Shown: positions 63,461-64,000 of the stretch, piece by piece
Numbering within the stretch: the first letter of the stretch is position 1
Layout of the letters: the number at the start of each line of letters is the position of its first letter
Origin: Enterobacter mori
GTDB taxonomy: Bacteria > Pseudomonadota > Gammaproteobacteria > Enterobacterales > Enterobacteriaceae
Assembly: GCF_025244905.1 (NCBI RefSeq)
Contig: NZ_CP104285.1
Location: forward strand, 2,108,001 to 2,172,000
Length of the DNA: 64,000 bases
Reading direction: 5' to 3'
Program-made: the position numbers and the translations under genes
Notes under the pieces: model-generated
Seen by the model: the letters and a program-made list of their open reading frames with translations, nothing else
Database searches by the model: none
Told to the model about the DNA's origin: nothing

Positions 63461-63479
63461 ATATACAGTACAGGTATAT
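63461..63479. promoter_or_regulatory. Inverted repeat between SDR and HxlR genes
   Basis: ATATAC and GTATAT flank AGTACAG in the 90-bp divergent spacer. A second AGTAC occurs 30 bp to the right. It is a plausible HxlR operator, though short. Confidence 0.45.
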
Positions 63480-63533
63480 TCAACATAGACTGAGAAATTG
63501 ACAAGTACGCACGAAAAAGTGAGCTACTGAATT

Positions 63534-63872
63534 ATGAGTAAGTTATATAGTCCGGAATCTGCCGCAAGCGGCGTGGAGCAGGTATTACAGCTGCTGGAAG
63601 GCCGCTGGAAATTAATTATTCTTTTTCATCTTTTCGATGGAAAAGTGCAGCGCTACTCCGATTTCGAAAAACTGATCCCCGGTATTTCCCAGAAGATGCT
63701 GGCGCAGCAGCTTCGGCAACTGGAATCCGACGGAATTGTTTCGCGGATGGTCTACCCGCAAGTACCACCGAAAGTGGAATATCGACTCACCGAATGGGGG
63801 CAGGCATTATGCCCGGCGCTGGATGCCATGCTGAAATGGGCGGAAAAGCGCGAGGCTTACGCAAGCACGTAA
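63534..63872 (+). CDS. HxlR-family winged-helix regulator
   Basis: A 112-residue HxlR/DUF24 protein: LLEGRWKLIILFHLFDGKVQRYSDFEKLIPGISQKMLAQQLRQLESDGIVSRMVYPQVPPKVEYRLTEWG (read in pieces) spans nearly the whole chain. There is no cysteine, so it does not use the HypR-type thiol switch. It probably controls the divergent SDR gene. Confidence 0.9.
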   Translation: MSKLYSPESAASGVEQVLQLLEGRWKLIILFHLFDGKVQRYSDFEKLIPGISQKMLAQQLRQLESDGIVSRMVYPQVPPKVEYRLTEWGQALCPALDAMLKWAEKREAYAST

Positions 63873-63884
63873 ACCCGGCGGCCA

Positions 63885-63917
63885 ACCGCTGGGATCTCTT
63901 TCAAAATGCCCAGCGGT
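63885..63917. terminator. Hairpin after the HxlR gene
   Basis: ACCGCTGGG and CCCAGCGGT (9 bp, 15-nt loop) lie 13 bp after the HxlR stop, between it and a possible gene entering from the right. No T-run. Confidence 0.5.
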
Positions 63918-63940
63918 GAATATCACCAATGGTATGTCAT

Positions 63941-64000
63941 TCACATATCGCCCTGCAGCGCACAAAGCGTGTCATGCTGTGCCAGCGATAGCGCACTGGC
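63941..64000 (-). CDS. Possible 3' end of a gene entering from the right
   Basis: The minus strand is open from the window edge to TGA at 63941 and reads ...LAQHDTLCALQGDM. Codon choice is like that of real genes and the stop sits next to a hairpin. Only 19 codons are visible, so the product cannot be named. Confidence 0.35.
   Translation of the reverse strand, partial: ASALSLAQHDTLCALQGDM

Overview
The window looks like chromosome from an enterobacterium of the Enterobacter cloacae complex or a close relative (inference). The first 47 kb follows, with insertions and losses, the gene order known around ynfE-dmsD, ynfC-speG, rspAB, ydfG-dcp, ldhA-ydbH, feaRB-tynA and paa in Escherichia coli. 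Genes are GC-rich, mostly ATG-started and densely packed, with REP/BIME palindromes between them. I see no rRNA, tRNA, CRISPR array, complete IS element or prophage.

Layout. 1-1.4 kb: 3' part of a SulP anion transporter. 1.4-8.5 kb: ynfE-dmsD (the electron-transfer subunits YnfG/YnfH are absent between them), ynfD, an inserted family-17 glycosyltransferase, ynfC, speG, ynfB, ynfA. 8.5-15.7 kb: a hexuronate/aldonate-type cassette (rspA, rspB, ydfJ, ydfI) with its GntR regulator rspR, plus ydfZ and a universal stress protein that share a spacer with an FNR-like site. 15.7-21.7 kb: ydfG, dcp, uspF, a stand-alone mgtC with a long structured leader, an MFS gene fragment cut at a REP element, ldhA. 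21.9-25.1 kb: ydbH-ynbE-ydbL envelope operon.

25-47 kb is an aromatic-amine and phenylacetate block. TynA oxidises phenethylamine to phenylacetaldehyde in the periplasm, FeaB oxidises that to phenylacetate under FeaR, PaaK makes phenylacetyl-CoA, PaaABCDE epoxidises it, PaaG isomerises, PaaZ opens the ring, and PaaJ, PaaF and PaaH finish to acetyl-CoA and succinyl-CoA. PaaX is the repressor, and PaaX-like sites lie in the paaZ/paaA spacer. A diguanylate cyclase and an alkyl/aryl sulfatase sit between feaB and tynA.

47-64 kb no longer follows the E. coli order and reads as an accessory zone. It holds an SDR-like protein with a substituted catalytic Tyr, a glutathione peroxidase, an AT-rich secreted orphan, a PgtE-type omptin, and a dense run of small detoxification modules each paired with its own regulator: MFS/MarR/LysR, quinone oxidoreductase/TetR, RND pump/TetR, DUF1348/TetR, SDR/HxlR. 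Several have clear palindromic operators.

The most interesting regulatory candidate is the mgtC leader (about 20127-20400, minus strand). It carries two tiny ORFs, one with three consecutive proline codons, and partly exclusive hairpins, resembling the attenuation logic known for Salmonella mgtCBR. The duplicated TetR operators around the RND pump are the cleanest new regulator-operator assignment. Names rest on recalled family sequences; no database search was run.
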